Shown here: positions 61,790 to 64,000 of the stretch, in pieces
Position numbering within the stretch: position 1 is the stretch's first letter
Layout of the letters: each line of letters begins with the position of its first letter
NCBI GenBank assembly: GCA_035048485.1
Contig: CM068580.1
Span: forward strand, 42,831,585 to 42,895,584
From: Pteria penguin
Lineage: Eukaryota > Mollusca > Bivalvia > Pterioida > Pteriidae
Reading direction: 5' to 3'
Length of the DNA: 64,000 nucleotides
Made by a program: the position numbers and the translations under genes
Notes under the pieces: model-generated
What the model saw: the letters and a program-made list of their open reading frames with translations, nothing else
What the model was told of the DNA's origin: nothing
Database searches by the model: none

Positions 61790-62010
61790 ATAGTGACATG
61801 GAGGATTATTTATAGATTTTTAAATGTGTGTCATTTGATTTTGTGGTGTGTGGGAAGATGGGCCCGTAAACCGGTTTATCACACCAATTGATTGACTATT
61901 GTCGTAGCAATTGGCCCCTCTAAGTCGGTATCGCAAGTGCACTTTAATCCAGGTTTTGTTTTTAATGTTATGTGTTATTTTCTTCAAATTATTACATGAT
62001 GAAAGTGTAT
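61790..62010. repeat. Dispersed repeat, copy 2
   Basis: Partner of 59240-59480: TTTTTAAATGTGTGTCATTTG, CCCGTAAACCGGTTTA and AAGTCGGTATCGC. Confidence 0.7.
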
Positions 62011-62380
62011 GTCCGTGGTAACATCTATCAGATACTTTTACTTTGATCTTTTCCTTTGTGACATTTATGAATGCTATTCACCTTCCAGTCACGTTGAATG
62101 ACAGATCCGACACATACGTTTAACAACGTAGGTAAAATCATGTTACTTTTTAGTAATAATCATACGATATTTGAGTATACCAAGCGTTACCATGGGTATG
62201 ATATGATGAAACTGTATTAGCATGGGTTTATCTTTATAGACAGAGTTTGCAAAGACAACAGAATACAATATTGATTTCATATGCTGTAATAAAATGTCGT
62301 TGGAAGTAAATCGTCTCTGGATACAATCATTTGTTTACGATGAAATTGTGGACATGCTGGATGTACTGAATTACGTTAAA

Positions 62381-62440
62381 TATCAAACAAAACGAACATC
62401 AAGTGCAAAATATCAAACAAAACGAACATCAAGTGCAAAA
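62381..62440. repeat. Perfect 30-bp tandem duplication
   Basis: TATCAAACAAAACGAACATC followed by AAGTGCAAAA occurs twice in a row without change. It makes a repeated decapeptide in a small plus-strand frame that is not considered a gene. Confidence 0.95.
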
Positions 62441-64000
62441 TGTCGGATATTTCCTTATTTTGATAATCTAACGAAAAAGAATAAAGATTAATGAGAGCAT
62501 GTTAGAAAAAGTATTACCATATACTTCCTCATTTAATCTGCAAGATAAATTAACAAAACAAGACAATAAAATGTTGGACAAAACGAATATTTAAAGAAAG
62601 AAAGAAAAAAAAAAGAAAGAAAGAAAAACGTATAAAACGCAAAATTAGATAAAATGAACACATTTACAAATGTGAAATCACATCTATGTGTAGACACTTT
62701 GATATGTATGTTGAAATATTGTAACCAAAAAAAAAAAGTTTACCTGATAGAAAATTGACATGACGCAAACTATGACAAATTTTCTAAAACATTAGCATAA
62801 TGATAAGCATATACCCCATGGGAAATATCTAACTCATCTGCTTAATCCGTTCGATGAATCAGGGATTTATGTGGACTATTGCTTCTATCACAGGCAGATG
62901 TTTCATACTGTCAGTCATGTAAACATTCAATGAAACTTGTAACAGTATCACTGAAACATCCATTTCTGCCTAAAGTGTCCGTCAAGATGAGTGAAGGCGG
63001 TCTTTTGAAGACCAAAATGAATACAAAAATGTCAATGTTACGTGTGACCAAATAACAATAGCTAATTCACCGGATTACATCTGTGTACATGAGAAAATAT
63101 TTTTAATCACGTACTTCAATGTCATTTCATTTGCTTAATAAACTGGTTGGCCATGTAATACTTCTAATGATATTTTGATTGTAACTATGTTTTGTAAATG
63201 AACAATATCTATCAAACAAACTTTTAAAAACTTGAAATGTATATGTGTATTATTGATTCCTATGGTTACTGTTTTACAAGTAATATATAAAGATATACGT
63301 AAAACGAAAATTGAAAATGAAATCGTATACAATATCTTTCGTCATCATACACAGAAAAACCCCAACAGATTGTATTGCTTGTAAAATTTCCATTTTAGGA
63401 TATAAACAGAAAAAGGATATTTATATTGAGAAATTTGTTTGTGAAAAAGAAGGTTGTTCGCCAGTTATGTACAGGATGGCACAAAACTAGAATAAAATAA
63501 TGCAAGAACATGTAGAATATCACAAAAATGTATATGGACATACATAGCATATACATCATTACTTTTTTATTTTACAGTTTCTTTTAATTCATATCAGTAT
63601 CAGGGCACATTATGATTAAAACACATGTAAAGAATATAGGGAGTAATGGGGAATCTTGAAGGAGTATGGATTTATCTTGGTGTATAGTTAAAAGGTCACT
63701 GTTTCATACGACGGATAAGATGCAAACATATATCAATTAATATACAAAATGTATTCCGTGCTTTCATTGAAAGAATTGTATCCGGAAAATACATAACACT
63801 TCACGTTACGGTGGTACCTTCCAATGGTTTTTTGGTTTCATGTAGCCAATATTATGTATCCAAATTTGTTTGTTTTGTAATGGTATGAAACTGAACTTTT
63901 GTCAATGACCGAAAGTGTACCACAGTATGAAAGCGATAAGTGCCATGAAAGTCCTATTAAAGTGCTATTAGAATGATCACAATTTTCTATATTATGTGCC

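Larger units (their letters stand above)
60814..64000. other. Probable intron/5' flank of the G-gamma gene
   Basis: AT-rich. Contains the dispersed repeat at 61790-62010, a perfect 30-bp tandem duplication at 62381-62440 and an A/G-rich tract at 62590-62630. No exon recognised on either strand. Confidence 0.5.

Overview
The window looks like nuclear DNA of a lophotrochozoan animal, most probably a mollusc and likely a bivalve. The evidence is spliced genes with short exons and long AT-rich introns, tRNA-derived SINEs ending in CAATCAAT or CAACCAACC-type tails, many TGTC-rich elements carrying GGTCA arrays, and a very high load of DNA-transposon derivatives. No bacterial operon, CRISPR array, rRNA or functional tRNA gene was found.

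Three host genes are visible. (1) Positions 1172-1979, minus strand: the 5' part of a ZCCHC7/AIR-like RNA-surveillance zinc-knuckle gene (acidic N-terminus; the zinc knuckles lie outside the window or were not found). (2) Positions 18304-54740, plus strand: an almost complete IFT70/TTC30 (DYF-1) intraflagellar-transport gene. Fifteen coding exons join in frame to 629 residues; only the first about 30 residues (exon 1) were not located. (3) Positions 60708-60813, minus strand: the last coding exon of a G-protein gamma subunit of the G-gamma-30A/GNG13 type, ending in a CaaX box.

Region by region: 1-2000 is the ZCCHC7-like gene with a 428-bp TIR element in an intron. 2830-3625 is a decayed LINE. 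3933-16731 is a tandemly duplicated block of units X and Y: X is 635 bp, and Y carries a broken reverse transcriptase. The second copy of the block is split by a 6.3-kb DNA transposon (7400-13691). The first copy preserves the empty target site, so the element's ends and target duplication can be read to the base. 17234-17832 is a 599-bp TIR element with a 9-bp target duplication. 18304-54740 is IFT70; its introns hold SINEs, a pogo/Tigger remnant, GGTCA arrays and several minisatellites. 54741-60707 and 60814-64000 are AT-rich intergenic or intronic DNA with a 1.7-kb fold-back element, a GATA microsatellite and dispersed repeats.

The most unusual observation is that two tandem arrays inside IFT70 appear to be seeded by splice junctions of the gene itself. 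The 3' acceptor plus first 16 bases of exon 9 is repeated about 14 times upstream of the real exon. The end of exon 13 plus its 5' donor is present three times in a row. Use of the extra donors would give an immediate stop codon; decoy acceptors are expected to disrupt the frame as well. The 6.3-kb transposon with its empty-site paralogue is the second notable system; the tandem block could be either a real duplication or two haplotypes assembled end to end.
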